DNA of 64,000 nt, from assembly GCA_033032175.1 (NCBI GenBank), contig CM065304.1:8928001-8992000 (forward strand). Direction: 5' to 3'. Position 1 is the stretch's first letter; each line of letters opens with the position of its first letter. Below are positions 29,301-44,300 of this stretch, one piece after another. A program made the position numbers and the translations under genes. The DNA comes from Saturnia japonica. Taxonomy: Eukaryota; Arthropoda; Insecta; Lepidoptera; Saturniidae. Under the pieces are notes generated by a model. The model ran no database searches. It had not been told where the DNA came from and was given only the letters and a program-made list of their open reading frames with translations.

Positions 29301-32300
29301 TAAAGAAATGAAAAGATGTATGTGACATAATCGTTAAATCTAAAAAAATGAAATATTTCAGTTCGCAAACCCGGACCTGCCTCTTGGAAGTGCGGAACAG
29401 TTCCTATTAACATTAGCGTCAATTAACGAATTATCGTGTCGTTTAAAACTTTGGGTTTTTAAACTGGATTTCGACAATTTAGAGGTTAGTGCTATTTCGT
29501 GGTTTATTCCAATATTATGATATCTGTTATAGTAAATGGAATTTAACAGTTTCTATGTATAACTTTGGTCTTCATTTGTCTGACTGTGATAATCAAAAAA
29601 CGGAAATAATTCATACTATTATAGTATATTATATGATATATTGATACTGATTGATTGATATATGAAGTAATTAATGATAAGATATTAGAAGAGCGCAATA
29701 AAATTTATAATCCATCGTATTTGTACATATTTTTATTTCATATTACTATAAAATTTTGCAGAAGGAAATAGCAGAACCTTTGATGGATCTGAAACAAGGC
29801 ATAGAACTATTAAAAGCAAATAAAACATTTAAAATAATACTATCGACATTAAGAACAGTGGGTAGCTTTTTGAACGGAAGCCACGTAAAAGGTTTCCGTT
29901 TAGAATACTTAGCCAAAGTTACCGAAGTGAAAGATACAATACATAAGCATCCACTGTTATATCACATATGCGAAATGATCATAGAAAAGTTTCCGGAGAG
30001 CACGGACTTTTTTAGTGAAGTAAGTATTTTTGTAACAACCTATTATTTTGATTGCTGTTTAATGAATGTAATCAAAATACATGTTATGAGTTCTGCTTAA
30101 ATAAATATATAAAATAACTGTACATTTTGGGTATAAATTGTTTTTGTTCATAATTTATTTTTACTAATTCCTTTTTTCATATATGGACTTACAATAAAAC
30201 CTATCAACAGTATTTCAATCTGTGTACGTACGTATCTGTGTTATACGTAGGTGTGTAAGAGATATATTTTATTTATATCACTTGAATACAAAATAATGAA
30301 ATGTAAAAGGCATAGATTGGTTTCCGTGTCGCAATGAAGCGCCAGCGCCATCTACGGTAAAAGAGCATATAGATTACATTTATGTTTGTTTGGTAGACAG
30401 AAAACTCATCAAATTATTATAAATTTCTAAGGTGTTTTTCTGCCTGACTATACTACTCTGTCTAAAACGTACCGTGAAAAAGACAGTAATACACAAAATG
30501 TGTACAAATGAATACATCTCAATTTGTTTTATCCGCCTTCAAAGTATGCTCCTTCAGAAACGATACACTTACGCCAGCAAATACTCCAATCATGAAAACA
30601 TTTTTTAAACGCTTTTTCCCAAATTAAGTTTAGTTCTCGTCGCGAATTCTCCTTTATGTCTTTATGTACCACGACGTGGTAATTTGAGTTAAGGAAAAAG
30701 AAAGAAGTCAGCTAGAGCCATATCTGTTGAATAAGCTGGTTGTTCGATGGTATTTGTTGAGGGTTTGGTCAAAAATTTGTAAACAATGATGGCCTTGTGC
30801 GAAGGCACATTATCGTCATGCAAAATCTAAGATTTTTCTTTCCACAAATCTGGCCTTTTTCGTCGAATGTGCTCTCTTAAACGCTGCTTAACGCTCAAAT
30901 ATTATACTTTATTTACCGTTTAACCCTCCGGTAAGTATTCCAAGTGCACAACACCGCCACAGTCAAAGAAAACAGTCAACATCGACTTTGGCTTGTTTTT
31001 TCGGTTTCGGTTCAGTTGGAAGCCGCCACTATGAAGCTTGTTGACTAGTTTGCATGTTAAAGTCGTAAACCCACTTCTCGTCACCAGTGACAATCCGTTT
31101 CATGAATGTTGGGTTGCAATTGACTCGTTCTTGCATGTCCTCAGTGACTCTTATGGGATGTGTTTTTGGAGAAAATTCAGGTCTTTTGGGACTAGCCGAG
31201 CGGCAACATGTTTCATACCCAAGTGATTATTTAAAATGATACGGATCGAGTCGTGAGGCACAGAAAGTTCAGTGGCTATCTATCTCAAACTTGAATGAGG
31301 ATTTTCAGTCACTATTTCCTTCACTTTTGCGATGTTAACTTCAGTTGAAGTTGTTGATGAAATACCAGGGCGAGGCAAATCTTCCAGCGTATCTCGACCT
31401 CTTTTGAATTCTTTGTACCATTCATAAGCACGTGTTTTTGATAAAGTCGATTCACCGTAAGCCTTCTGTAATATTTGTAGTTTCTCCGAACACGAAATTC
31501 TTTTGGCCATGCAAAATTTAAGACAAAATCTTTGTTTGATGTTTTTGTTCTTTGTAAAATTCGCAATGCACACTAGATATGATCTCACTGAAAACTTAAT
31601 CGAAATGACAGATGCAACTCAAACTCCGCGCCAAATTGAAAAAACAGTTGTGCTAATCTGACAACAAAAGAAACAAATAATTGAATTTGGGACTATAAAC
31701 AAATCATCCAGTGCCGATACTTTTTTGACAAAATATACTGTTAGCCTTAGGGACACACAGAACATAACATGCGCGCAAGGGTGCTAAAGTAGCCGGGCCT
31801 CGGCTTGGGCTGTTGCCTCGATTGCAATGAGGTCGCGATCTGACTAATTTCCTATCCTTAGAAAAATCGAGCTCAACTAACATATACATATATACATGTT
31901 CCTGCCTCCTGGGAGAAAGGAAGGAACACGTGTATATGTTCCTAGTTATCTGAAACTATAATCCACACTAACTAGCGTAAAAAAAGGAAAAAATAGGCCC
32001 TTACAGAACCTATGTACCTTGTGGTGTGCACGTATGTATGAACATATTGTGTGATGTATGTAGGTAGCCAATGATTGCAAGTGCATTGTCACCTGTATCT
32101 CGCGAGAGGCTGCAAGACTCAAGGGTTCCACACGGAGGGAACGAACCTAGGCTTGAGTTGCCGCAAGAGAGGGAGGACGTAACGGCTTTGTGGGAGCGAA
32201 GTTAGGCACCCATCCCCTGCGGAAGGAACGGTGACTTCGCGGGCGTAGGCGCGTGGGTGAAGTAAAACTTGTTTATTGCTTCGATTTTATCGTCGGGATC

Positions 32301-35300
32301 GGTAAATATGTTACGCGGCCGGTGCTTAACACGGGAGGCGTTCGGTTCTGGGGTGTAAATCGCGGCGGCTTTCACTAACGTATTCGCGTGATTCGAATCG
32401 GTGTCGAAGTACGATCTCGAGAGGAATTTAATGTACTATTCGAGCGAGGGAAGTTTCATATCGTTATTGAAATCTTCCTGTCTAACGTAACAAGAGGCTT
32501 TGTTTATTTTACGTAAGAATCGGGATTGGAAGATTTGGAATATGTTAATGTTGACGGACATATGTCTTATATAGTGTAAGCTTATGTCTCAAGGACATTT
32601 TGCTCACTATCAAAGGGTGCAGTCGACCCACGACCATGGCGGCTCTGTTTCGAACTATATGGACATGCTAGTTAAAGTTGATCTTTCTATCGAGGGTCAC
32701 ACCGAGATATTTAGTCTCGACGGCCCAGGGGATCTTGTATTTAAAGAGTTCGAGAGTTTTGATATTAGAGATTGATCTTGTTTTTGCTAGGATCGTAGAT
32801 AATCGTGGCGCTCTTTGAGGGGTTGATGGTTATGCGCCATTTACGATACCATTCACCTAGAATGTTGGTAGCGTAAAGTACTGTATCGTCAGCGTACAGA
32901 CCTACTCCGACCTCGGAGGAACAGAGGCAAGATCAATAGGGGGCTGGATTTTGGGGCGGGTATTCCCCATGTAGCCTGAGGGGCTCACATTGGCTGGGGG
33001 CACAGGAGGAGCCGGAGCGGAGACCACCGGAGCGCGAAAGGTGTTTGGGAAGTTCGGGCTAACCTCTGTCGAGAGCAGGGCTCTAAGGAGTGCCCCTCAG
33101 AGAGGCAGGCTGCCACGCCCGGCGAGAGCGCCTCGAGCGTAGGGCATTTGGGCACCCGCGATAGTTCATGGGATGGCCCATTTGGCCGCATGGAACGCAG
33201 CTAGTCTCACCGGGATTGTTGCACTTACGCGGGCACTCCCTAGTCGAGTGGTCGTCGAGGCACTTGACGAACCTCGGGCGAAGATGGCAGTTGCGGGCCA
33301 AGCGCTCGTACAACTGGCAGTTGTGACAATGGGTGGGTTGCTGATTTTTGTATGGGAGCTCAACGAAAATCCCGAAGAGACCGCATATTGTGGGGACATT
33401 AAAAATAGACTTACCGTCGGGGGTTTCTAGGGTAAACGTAATATTATTATGGTAATGATAATAATTATTATGAACCTATATTGAATACCTATATTGAATA
33501 AAATTTACAATATACTTCTATAAAAGACATTTAATAAATAATTTTAGATGTTTACGATACGTATGTGAAAAAAAAAAAAAAAAACTTATGTTTGGTTGAA
33601 AAATATAGCTTAGTAAAATATTGGTTTAAACCTCAATATGTTATAGAGTAAGAACTAAGACTTATTATTTCAATAAACGATTTAAACATTTTGTAACAAA
33701 GCATTCCTATAAAGCGAGACATTGTAAAATAAATGAACATTGAAAAAAAATTTCAGGTCGGTCCTGTGATCCGTGCTTCAAAAGTCGACTTTGATATACT
33801 CGGGACAAATCTACAAAAACTAGAATCCGATTGTAAAGCATCCTGGGAATACATGAAACGGATTGCCAAATATGATGCCACACAAATTTTCAAAACTAAA
33901 ATTAACGAATTCTTAATTGACGCCGCTGAACGAATTATATTACTTACTAAGATTAAAAGGAAAGTTATGAACCGGTAATATATGACATAAAACTGTTTTA
34001 ATTATTTTTTTGCTAGCAATTTATGTTCTCATAGTGAATTATTGCTGGGCGTTAGCATATTATGAATAACATAATTATGTTAATATGCGAATGATATAAT
34101 TGTAGGATTATTTTCGAAGTTATACTTCTTTTATCGAGTTTAATAGTAAATAAAATTGAGAGCTGCGCGCTTATTATTGCAAAAGTGCGGTATGATGAAG
34201 TTAGCTATCAGTGATAATAATCTGAATTCATTTTCAATTCCACAGATTTAGCCTTTATAACCCACCGACTTCAAAAAAGACTGAGGTTACTCAATTCGAA
34301 TGTAATTTTTTATGGATGTTCAGTCATAATTTCTTTGTTTATGAATGGAATATGAAAAAATTATTTTATTGATTAGGGGATACCTCAATGATTGTCCCAT
34401 TTTAACTTCATTGGTACTGGACCTTCAGCTTCGAAGATACACCAGGGAACTCTTCAAAATCATTGAAGTTGGTTTTCTTTTTTGTTCAAAATTGTCTTGT
34501 TCGTAAATCTGTGTTATTATTAAGTTTGGCCAAATTATTTGTAATCAATTAAAAAACATATGTATAATATATTCACGCAATTGATAGCTAACTCATAAAG
34601 TAAAGAAATACGGCTAATTTCATCATATTCCTGGCACATAGGATAACTGTTTGGAGTTATTTTTGCTTTGTTACTCCAAAGAAGTATAACTTCCAAGTAA
34701 ACACAAGTTTCTTATGAATACTATCTTATAAGTAACAATGGTGTATATTTGTTCTAGTTACATCAAATTTCTGTTGTACCTTGGAGTACCCCTGTTGGAC
34801 ATCATTAAAACAAAACCTTCAGACTTTCTAAAAGTGATCGCCGAGTTCGCCCTGGAGTATCGCACCACAAGAGAGAGGGTTATACAACAACTTGAAAAAA
34901 AGGCTAACCATAGGGAAAGGAATAAGACCAGGGGGAAAATGATTATAGAGGTGAGTTTATTAAAAATACAAAATCTCTAGAATAATAATAATAATTATTA
35001 TTTGGTATTTATATTAAATTACAACCGATTAAAGATTTATAAATTGCAACATTGCCAAATGAATACCGAGCTTTACACTGAAATGGACCATATCTAAATA
35101 CGTGCTACAGCAAATGTCCATAGCGGTGATTTTCAGCTAGACTCATTCCTCATGGCCTTGGAAAATATAAATTTAGCTCTTCTCAAGAACGCGCTTTGGG
35201 ATAGCGTAACGGCATTTGGCGGGATGCGAAGGCATGCAACTGTATGAACTGGAGTCCGATAGGAAAGAAGCAATGCAAGTGGCTGTGCATGCCGTAGAAT

Positions 35301-38300
35301 CCAGAAATACGCCGGCAGCCGCTGGCAGCATTGCAAATCAGCAGTGTACGCAGGCCGGTGGCAAATCCTTCTAGAAAGCCCTCCCTCGCCGTCCGCCGGT
35401 GTGCGCTGTCTTTATTCGTCTCTGCTGGAAGTTACAGTGTTCTGTGGTTATTTGTCGCAATCATTTGTTCACAATGTCTAGTAAAATCAAAAAGAACGAA
35501 ACTCAACAAAATAAAATATATAAATAGCACATGTATACCATAAAATTATAATAAACTAGCAACCGCTAATTAAAACTTAAGAGTTAAGATATTGATCTAC
35601 CTAACAGTTTTTACTCATACGATATCTTTAGTAAACATTTAGCATTTATTAAAATATTATATAAAAAGGTATCTCTAATTATATAATTAATAATAATTTA
35701 CAATATTAGGAAGAATGAAAATAGAGGATATTATTTAGAATATATTAATTTATTCTTTCTACCAGGTTGGCAACTTCTCAAATAAGAATGGCGAGCACAA
35801 GGCTGATAAAGCGCTGAAGGAACTCTTGAAACCTTACCCCGAGACTGACAGTCTTACCGAACGAAGACGTAAATTTCAACCATCCAACATATTTGTCAAG
35901 TATGTTTTATTTTGGTTTTGTCGTAATATAGGTATCATAGAACAAAAAATTGTAAAATACTCTATTATACATAGGAACTTATTCAATTTTACGTATGGAT
36001 TGTATACAACGCAAAACATTGACAGATTAACTTATAAGCAAAGTAGGTAATTGCACAGTAGATTGAAAAACAGTGACGACAAAAAAAGAGGTCATTACCA
36101 CCCGAAACGTGATTTGTTCTCCATTGAAGGATATTTTTCGTTTCACCTCTTTTAAACTTAATCGCCTAAGAACCTGAAATTATTTAATGCGAAACTGCAT
36201 CCTACTAATATAATAAATGTGAAAGTGTGTATGTTCGGATGTTTCAATGTTTGGATGTTTGTTACTCAATCACGCAAAAACGGCTGGAACGGATTTAGAT
36301 GAAATTTGGCACAGAGATATTCTATGACCTGGAATAACAGATAGGGTACTTTTTATCCTGGTTAAAGTCATAGTTTAACCAGTGTTATCCTAAAAATTTA
36401 ATAAATGTGAGAGTTTGTTACTTAATCACACAAAAAACGGCTGAATGGTTTTAGTTAAAATTTAGCAAACAGATATTCTATAACCAAGATTAACACATTA
36501 AGGTACCCGTAGGTTATCCCGGTAAAAGTTATAGCTTACCCAGTGTTAACCTACAAATATAATAAATGAAATAAAAGTATCTTTGTTACTCAATTACGCA
36601 ATAACGGCTGAACGGATTTGAATGCAACTTAGCACACAGATAGTCTATACCTTTTTTTTTTTTTTACTTGGAGAAACCCATCATGGGTACACACCCGCCC
36701 AGGGGGACGAGTGGTTATGTAAGACTGCTACTCACTAAAACTCCACGGTGTACCATCCGCCGCCATACTGGGGCGACGCGGGCACTGCGCTGGCATACAG
36801 CCGCGCCGCCCCGGCCTAAGTAGGAGACACCTCAGTACACCCTAGCCGTCTATATCGTATCCAATATATGGCTCTATATTGATAATATTATATGTCTATC
36901 AGGTATGTCCGAACAGTACCTGCACAAGTCTGAAAGTCAGGGAGCCACGCCACTCCCGGAGGACCGGGCGGACGGCGTCTATGGAGTAACGCCCATAGCG
37001 CACGTCCGCCAGGTCCTCCTCCCACCTCTTGAACACTTCCCCTCGCGCTTCTCTCCTTATACCCTCTACTTCTGTGGGAGCCGGAGGCTCACCTATATTG
37101 TCCCTCCTCGCCGCCGTGAACCTGTACATGGCGGCGAGCACCTCCGCCTCCAGCTCCCACGGCGGGGAGCCGACAAGAACACGGCCGCCCCCGCAGACAT
37201 CGATCGGTAACCGCGAATGACTCTCAGCGCCACGATACGCTGCTTAGCACGCAGCACGCGTCTGTTCGTGGCGTTGAGAGCATCCACCCAGATCGGTGCA
37301 CCGTAGACGGCCATGCTCCACACCACCCCCGCAAACAAACGGCAACAGCTTGCGCCCGGCCCTCCCGAGTTCGGGAGAAGCCGGCCGAGAGCCATCGCCG
37401 CTCCCACTATCCGCGGTTCGAGTCCCTTAAAGTGGAACACCACACCCAACGTGACGCCAGACCACGACCCCTCTCCCGTCCATGAAAACCGGAGCGCCTC
37501 TCGTATAACGTCGTGCGGCAGGCTGTTGAAGGCGTTGGCGATGTCAATGGACACCACCAACAACCTAACCTCCCCCCTCAGTCGCCTCCGCAGACCACGC
37601 CTTCAGGGTGGAGAGGGCGTCCAGCGTTAAACGCTCTTTCCGGAAGTCGAACTGCCGGTCCCAGAGCACCGGCCCAATTTCTCCATGTGCCGGACGACAC
37701 GAGACACTAGTATGCGCTCCAGCATCTTACCCATGTCGTCCAGCAGCACAAGGGGCCGGTACGAGGACGGGCAGTCCGGCGGGCGACCCTCCTGCGCCAG
37801 AAGACAAAGTCGCCCTATCTTCCAGAGCTTCGGGAACTGCCCCGCCGACAAACAACGGTTGAACAGCTCCCGAAGCTCTCCCCCCATGTGGTCTAACGCC
37901 ACACTTAGCAGCCGGCCCGGAACTCCGTCTGGGCCGAGCGCCCTCCGCTTGTTGCGGAAGCACTCCACCACTGACCCTATCTCCTCCTCGGTGACAGGGG
38001 TGGGGGTGGGTTGTGGGGGGGTGGAAACAGCTCCTCCGCAACAGACTCCCATCAACCATTGGAGGCGGGAGTAGCTTTGGAGGGTCGGGCAGCAACGTGG
38101 CCACAACCCTCGCCAGGACCTCTGAGTCTAGGGACTCCGTTAACGGGGGCGCCTGCCCCCGGAACTTCTTCCAGTACGGTACGTCTTCAGTACGGGCGCC
38201 CCCACGGGACCCTATCTAGGGTCCTGAGGAGCTCCTCCCACTGCTCATCATTTGCCCAGCTGATGGCCACCTGCAGGGACTTTCTGGCTTCTCTGTAGTG

Positions 38301-41300
38301 GCCAAGCAGCCGGGCCTCCTCCCCATCCACCCGGCCTGACGCCGGCGGCAGCGTTGAAGCCACCGCCGCACCGTGAGCAGGCCACCCGGAGATTGGCAAT
38401 CTCCGAGGACCACCAATACACCACCCGCCTGATTTGCGGGCGGTTGTTGCCCCGCGGCATCGTCGCGTCGCAGACCGCCGTAAGGGCCCTACGGAAACGG
38501 TCTGCGATCACGTCGATCTCTTCCTCGCTAGGAGCCGGCGCGCGCCAGCTCTGGACGATTGCCGCCTCTTCGGCGAGCTGCCGGTTGAGGCGACTCAACA
38601 CCCATCGGGGGAAAATCACCCACTCCTGAGCACGGCGCGCCAGCTCCCCTGAGGAGATGGAGACCTCAAACCGGATATACCGGTGCTCTGAGAAGGTCTC
38701 CACCTCCTCCAGCACCCTCCAATCCTGCACACGGCGTGCGACAGACGGCGTGGCGAAGGAAACATCCACCACGGACCCTCCGTTCTGTCGTACGCACGTG
38801 TGCACAGCCCCTCGGTTGAGGAGGGACAGCCCAGCCTGGACTGCCCACTCCTCCACCACTGCCCCTCGGGGGTCCGTGCCCAACGCTCCTCATGCCCGTG
38901 ATTTGGCGTTAAGGTCGCCAAGCAGGACAATGGGGAGCGGATAGTCTATAACCTGAATTAACACATAGGATACATTATGTTCCCGTTAATGTTATAGCTT
39001 GACCGCTGTTATCAATTCATATCTAAGCCTAAACCTAAACCTATTCCGTTGTAGTAAAATTGGTTACAGTATGTTTGAACTGTGATCATTAGGCACGAAC
39101 CGAGGAAGTGAAGCGAGCGGGCTGTGGCAGCGGCCGGCGAAGGCTCGATATAAAATAGTTATTCGTTGAAAATTCATTTAAAACTCTAAGACAGACATAA
39201 AAAAAACATTGAAAATTTTTTTTTTCTTTCAAACTATTTGTTTCCACGCTTTTCTCTTTTGGAACAAGTATTTGGAACCCTCACTATACTATCCACATTG
39301 ATCGCTTAGAGCGCATTTAATGCAATTTTACAAAATTCCTTGCTCGCAAAGACCAGAAATACCCTTTCCTCGCTGATTATAAAACTCGTCTAAAGCACTT
39401 TAATCTAATATCACTGCAAAATAGACTTAAGATCTTCGACCTTATTTTTTTACATAAGCTTGTTAACGGAGTTACTTTGGTCCCTGATGTATTACAATCT
39501 AAATTAAATTAAATCAATTAAATCTAAATGTTCCTAGGAAGATACCAAGATTTCCTATTCAAAGAAACTTTTCTAAAACGCATTTCAGAACGAATATCTG
39601 TTCACCTTTGAATCACCTTAAGGAATTGTATAATAATATTCTTGAAAAATAATGTTGATATTGACGTCTTCAATTTCTCTCTCTGGAATTTTCGCTCAAA
39701 GTTGTATGAATCATTTGCTATTTCATTTGATTTGTAGCTTTCTTCATATTTGTAATTTGTATCTGTTGGAGTTGTGCTGCGACCTAATTTAATAAGATGT
39801 GCATATCTGTAAAGATACTTCACACAGTCCTTAACTTGTGGTGCATTTGTTATTGTAATATTCTGTGAATGTGTCGTTGATGTGACAATAAATAAATTAT
39901 TACAAATATAACGACACGCCACAAAGTAGAGCGACGACTTGGTAAAGGTTCGCAGTGAACTTATTTCCACTGAAATGATGATGAAGATGTATGAAAGTCA
40001 TAGTCAACCTAAATTTGATAAATCTAGACCCTGAGAAAGCGCTCATTTACGTCCAAAATACTACCACCACTTCGGTAAACATACTTAATATCAAAAAGAT
40101 CCCTGAAAAGTGTTTTAACGTTATTTTTTTTTTGTACTAATTGTAAATTCATGCTGAAAATGAAATAAAGTTTTCCGAATCGCTCCGTAATATTACCAGC
40201 CTGTAATTGTTAATACTAAGGCATGGGATTACTTGCCACGCCAGCTCACGCCGTATTGGCAATTTTAAACGCCGAGAAATCCATACTTTTTTTCTCACAT
40301 ACCTACAGTGCAGCAATGACACTACAAGAACATTTCCCAAGCGTGCAAGTTTCTTTAGGAGGTTTTCCTTCACCGTCAACCGATAGTTTTACTAATTAGA
40401 AATAGTAAATTTACGCGAATTTGGAAAAATTCGTAAGTAGGTATTTGGAAAAGGTGGTAGACTCGAACTTACGGTCATCGAATCGATATTCCATTGGTAT
40501 AACCAATCTACCACCACAACATTTACTCAAACATTCGTTGGAAACATGTTTTCAACGTTACCTAATTTTTAAACCGAATAAACAATGTTATTACAACACT
40601 AGCTGTGCCCGCGGCCTCGCTCGAGTCGTCTATAGAAGTTACACTAATACTTTAGTTTACTTTATTATCGCGGAACCCTAATTCTTTTAAATTCTAAAAT
40701 AAATAGTATAATATGTAGCTTAAGTTACTCCTTATAACATAATCTATCTACCAGTGAAAGTCCTGTCAAAATTAGTCCAGCAATTTCGGAAATTAGCCGA
40801 AACAAACAGACAGACAGACAGACAAAAATGTTAAAAATAGCTTCTTTGTTATAAGTACCTACCGTATATACTTCCATATACATTTAGTGAAAAGCTCTTT
40901 CATATTATAAACATACACTTAAATTAATTTATTTTGTATAGATTATTAGCCCTTAAATGTGTTTTTGATATTCACTTAACTCAAGTGCTATGATTATAGC
41001 TTATACAATTAGATCTATTTGAAAATATTTCAGCGAGGAATTATCACCGGAGGACGAGATTATTGAGAGCTTAGTACGCTCAGCAACTGTGAAACCAAGC
41101 CCGGTTCGTCTCGAGCGCAGGCGACATTATCGATCGCAAAATCGGAATTGTAAGCACCTTGCACATATTGTATATTCGCTGTATTTACTCATTTATATGT
41201 ATATAATAGCCGCATACCCGATGCGCTTTCCAATCAGCATTATTTCAGCAACTTAGGGAATTAATTTAAATTAATCACATAATTATTTTATTTCATTAAT

Positions 41301-44300
41301 TAATTATATGATGAATTTTCAAAAATCCGTACTACACCTCACCTACGATATATAAGGAACTTCCATACCTACAAAATTTAATGCCTCTAAACCCACTGGT
41401 TTTTAATAGATATGCGTTATCTGTCAGTCATTCTTAAATTTTTATTAAATGGATTTATTCTAAATAAATAGTAAGTAGCCACTGTATAATACATATTATG
41501 TTCTACGCATAAATGTATACATCTATGGTTCTAAGTATCCAAAGCATATATAATATTTATTTGTGTCAGAATCCTTCATACACGGGTCAATCAATTATTT
41601 TACCCATACTTTGTTGTCCTTGATATATTATAATAAATATTTTATCTACTAATTAATCATAGTTATTTACAAGAGTAATGTCACAATTGTATCTAATATT
41701 ATTAGTGACTACGAAAACTTGATTACGTTCCAAAAGACCTTTTGTTTCTATGAAATGTTATGGTAACTCAGAAGCCGAAATATTCTTTCCATACAATAGA
41801 TAATATTCCTTTCCGCGGTCTTCGTAACTCGTAAACTTTCCTTATAAATGAACTTTTTCTTGTCACTTACAGTTAATTTTTGTTATTAATCTTCTAAAGT
41901 AACTTGTTGAAAAGCGATTTTTATATAAATGTCTTGCGCAATAGCTTTGCGAATTGTAAAGTATAAAGTACATCCTTTTTTTACTCAGTGGATTGAGATT
42001 TTTTTATTATATGATACAGGCACGCGCTTGATCTCAATCTCACTTGGTAGTAAGTGGTAGACGATGAATAATATTATCTAACAGATGTTTTTTTCACTCT
42101 TACTTCAACACGCTTAAATATTCTATGACATATGTTTAAGGATGATAAGAAATTATATTATTTGTAATCTATTTCCCAGTGATCACACAACTTATTTTTG
42201 ACATCACCCACACATATGTAAAATTTATGTAAAAGTGACACAAGCGATGTCAAGGAGATGTCAACTTAAGATAAAGTCTGGCAAATGAAAGTAGATTGAA
42301 AAGGCGCGGCAAATTTAAAAAATATCAGTATAGCAACCCCAAAATTAGTATGACATACCTGGAATAACCTAATTTGATACTTTATAATATAAAATAATTT
42401 GTTTTTGCTGAAAAACAGTATTATTTGTACACTACTGCTTGACTGCATGTGGACAGGTCCAAAAATGGGAATAAGTCTACGAAATAAATCAATACTGCAG
42501 TAGTAGCAGCTACTAACCTACCTAGGTTACCTCTTATCAAAAGAAACTTACCACTATGTTTTTGATAATTACGATTGCTATAAATCCAAGTTCCCAGAAT
42601 GATTCGGGGGAGGCCTTTGCCAAGCAGTGGTTTAGGTTAGGCTAAGTTAAAAATAATAATATTAAAATGACTAACGCTAATCACGTAACATCGAATTCCT
42701 ATTCAGACAAAGTAAACTGAAGTTTCGAGATGTAAAATCACTACCAATATTGACCCAAATCAAAGAAACACGTGACATTTTGAAAAATAAGTTTACTATG
42801 TCTGAATTAAAAACAAGACTAGGTATTATGTAGCAATCTGATTAAAAAAAAAAAACAACAATATTCCATAATAATTTTCGTTTATTCACTTTCATAATCA
42901 AAATCTGAATCTAAAACTTCCATGTGAAAAGATTCATAAGAGTCACTGGAATCACTGTTTCCTACATTAATAATAAAACTTTCTAAGTTATTTTCTGTAA
43001 TTCTTTCCCTTTCTTTATATTCATTTTCAACATGTATGACGATCAGTCGTTTTCTTCCACTCCTCTGGAGTTATGGTTTCAAACAATTCTTTTATAACCC
43101 CCTCTAACTCCACTGAGGCCAGGGCAATATTTTTACTTGCCACTTTACGTTTAGCCAAATTCCATACCAGCTCAATGGCGTTTAGATCGCAGCGGTAGAG
43201 GGGAAGTCGTAATATCTCATGCCCATTCTGCTTCAGAAGTTCATCAGCTTCATATACTGGTTCTGGTGTGTTTCGTTTTACAAAACATAGGAGCTCTGCT
43301 TTTGTGTGATATTCTTGAAATGGCTTACTTTTATTCTTATTCAAAGTAAGCAATGGCTTACTTGTAACTTACTTACTTAGTTACGTACTTACTTACTTGG
43401 CAATGGATTATAAGAGAATGCTCTTATGTCATTTTTGCGATTTTTGTGATGTAGGAGCTTTATTTACAACGATTGAATGGTAACTGGCGTAATTCACAAC
43501 TCTCACACTCGGCTCATTTAAATTGGGTATAAGCTTTTCTCTTAGCCATTTATTAAAGTTTACAGCATTCATGTCGTGGTGGTAGTCCGCCATTTTGGAT
43601 TTAGTGCTAAAGACTAACAATGAGTTTGGCACAGGGCCTTTCTCTGATCCAGCATATACAATTATGTACCTTTTCCCTGTCGAAACATTTTCAATTGCAC
43701 CACTTGTAGATGGACCTTGCCAAGACTTCTTGGGCTTGTAGTTTTTATGAACATAGGTCTCGTCTAAATAAATTATTGATTTTCCTTGTTTAAGTTTCAA
43801 AGCCATGGTTCTTAAAACCGATGTCTCCAGGCAGATATGTCATAACGTTCAATTAACAATGAACGCTCATTCTTATTTTTCTTAAATTCATATCCATTGG
43901 ACAATAATAAGCGGTGAAGAGTTTCCCTCCATCCATTAAATCCAATGCTTTCTCTTAATTCCACTAAGAGAGTTCTCAACGTAGGAACTTGTTTTCTAAC
44001 GATATAAAATTCGTTAATTTTGTTACAAATAGCATCTATGTCGAAACTATCTAGGTCGGACACTGTGGGCTTATGTGGCCGTTTTTTCCTGGGGTATTCC
44101 AGACTCCTTCATTTACTTTACCTTCTTTTTTTATTCTTTTTAAAGTTGTAACACTAACTTCTGTAAATATTGATAAAACATAATGATTGGGTGCTGCATT
44201 TATAATAGCAAATCATTTATTAGATTATATCTTTATGAAACTTATGTACTTAGGAAAAACTTACCAGTAATTGAACCTATTTTATCCAAGTATTGGTTCT

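Noticed and set aside
32985..33430. Overlapping open frames on both strands at 33 kb
   Set aside because: Only the minus-strand frame with three zinc knuckles has family resemblance. The others are shadows of the Jockey ORF1.
35133..35543. Frames in the GC-rich block of intron 14 as an extra formin exon
   Set aside because: Exons 14 and 15 already join in phase (0/0) with continuous FHOD text, and no frame in the block has acceptor and donor sites in phase with FHOD-like sequence.
37313..38944. Several long plus-strand open frames in the 37-39 kb block
   Set aside because: They are antisense shadows of the GC-rich R1-clade element. The minus-strand frames carry the endonuclease and RT motifs and the poly-A is on the minus strand.
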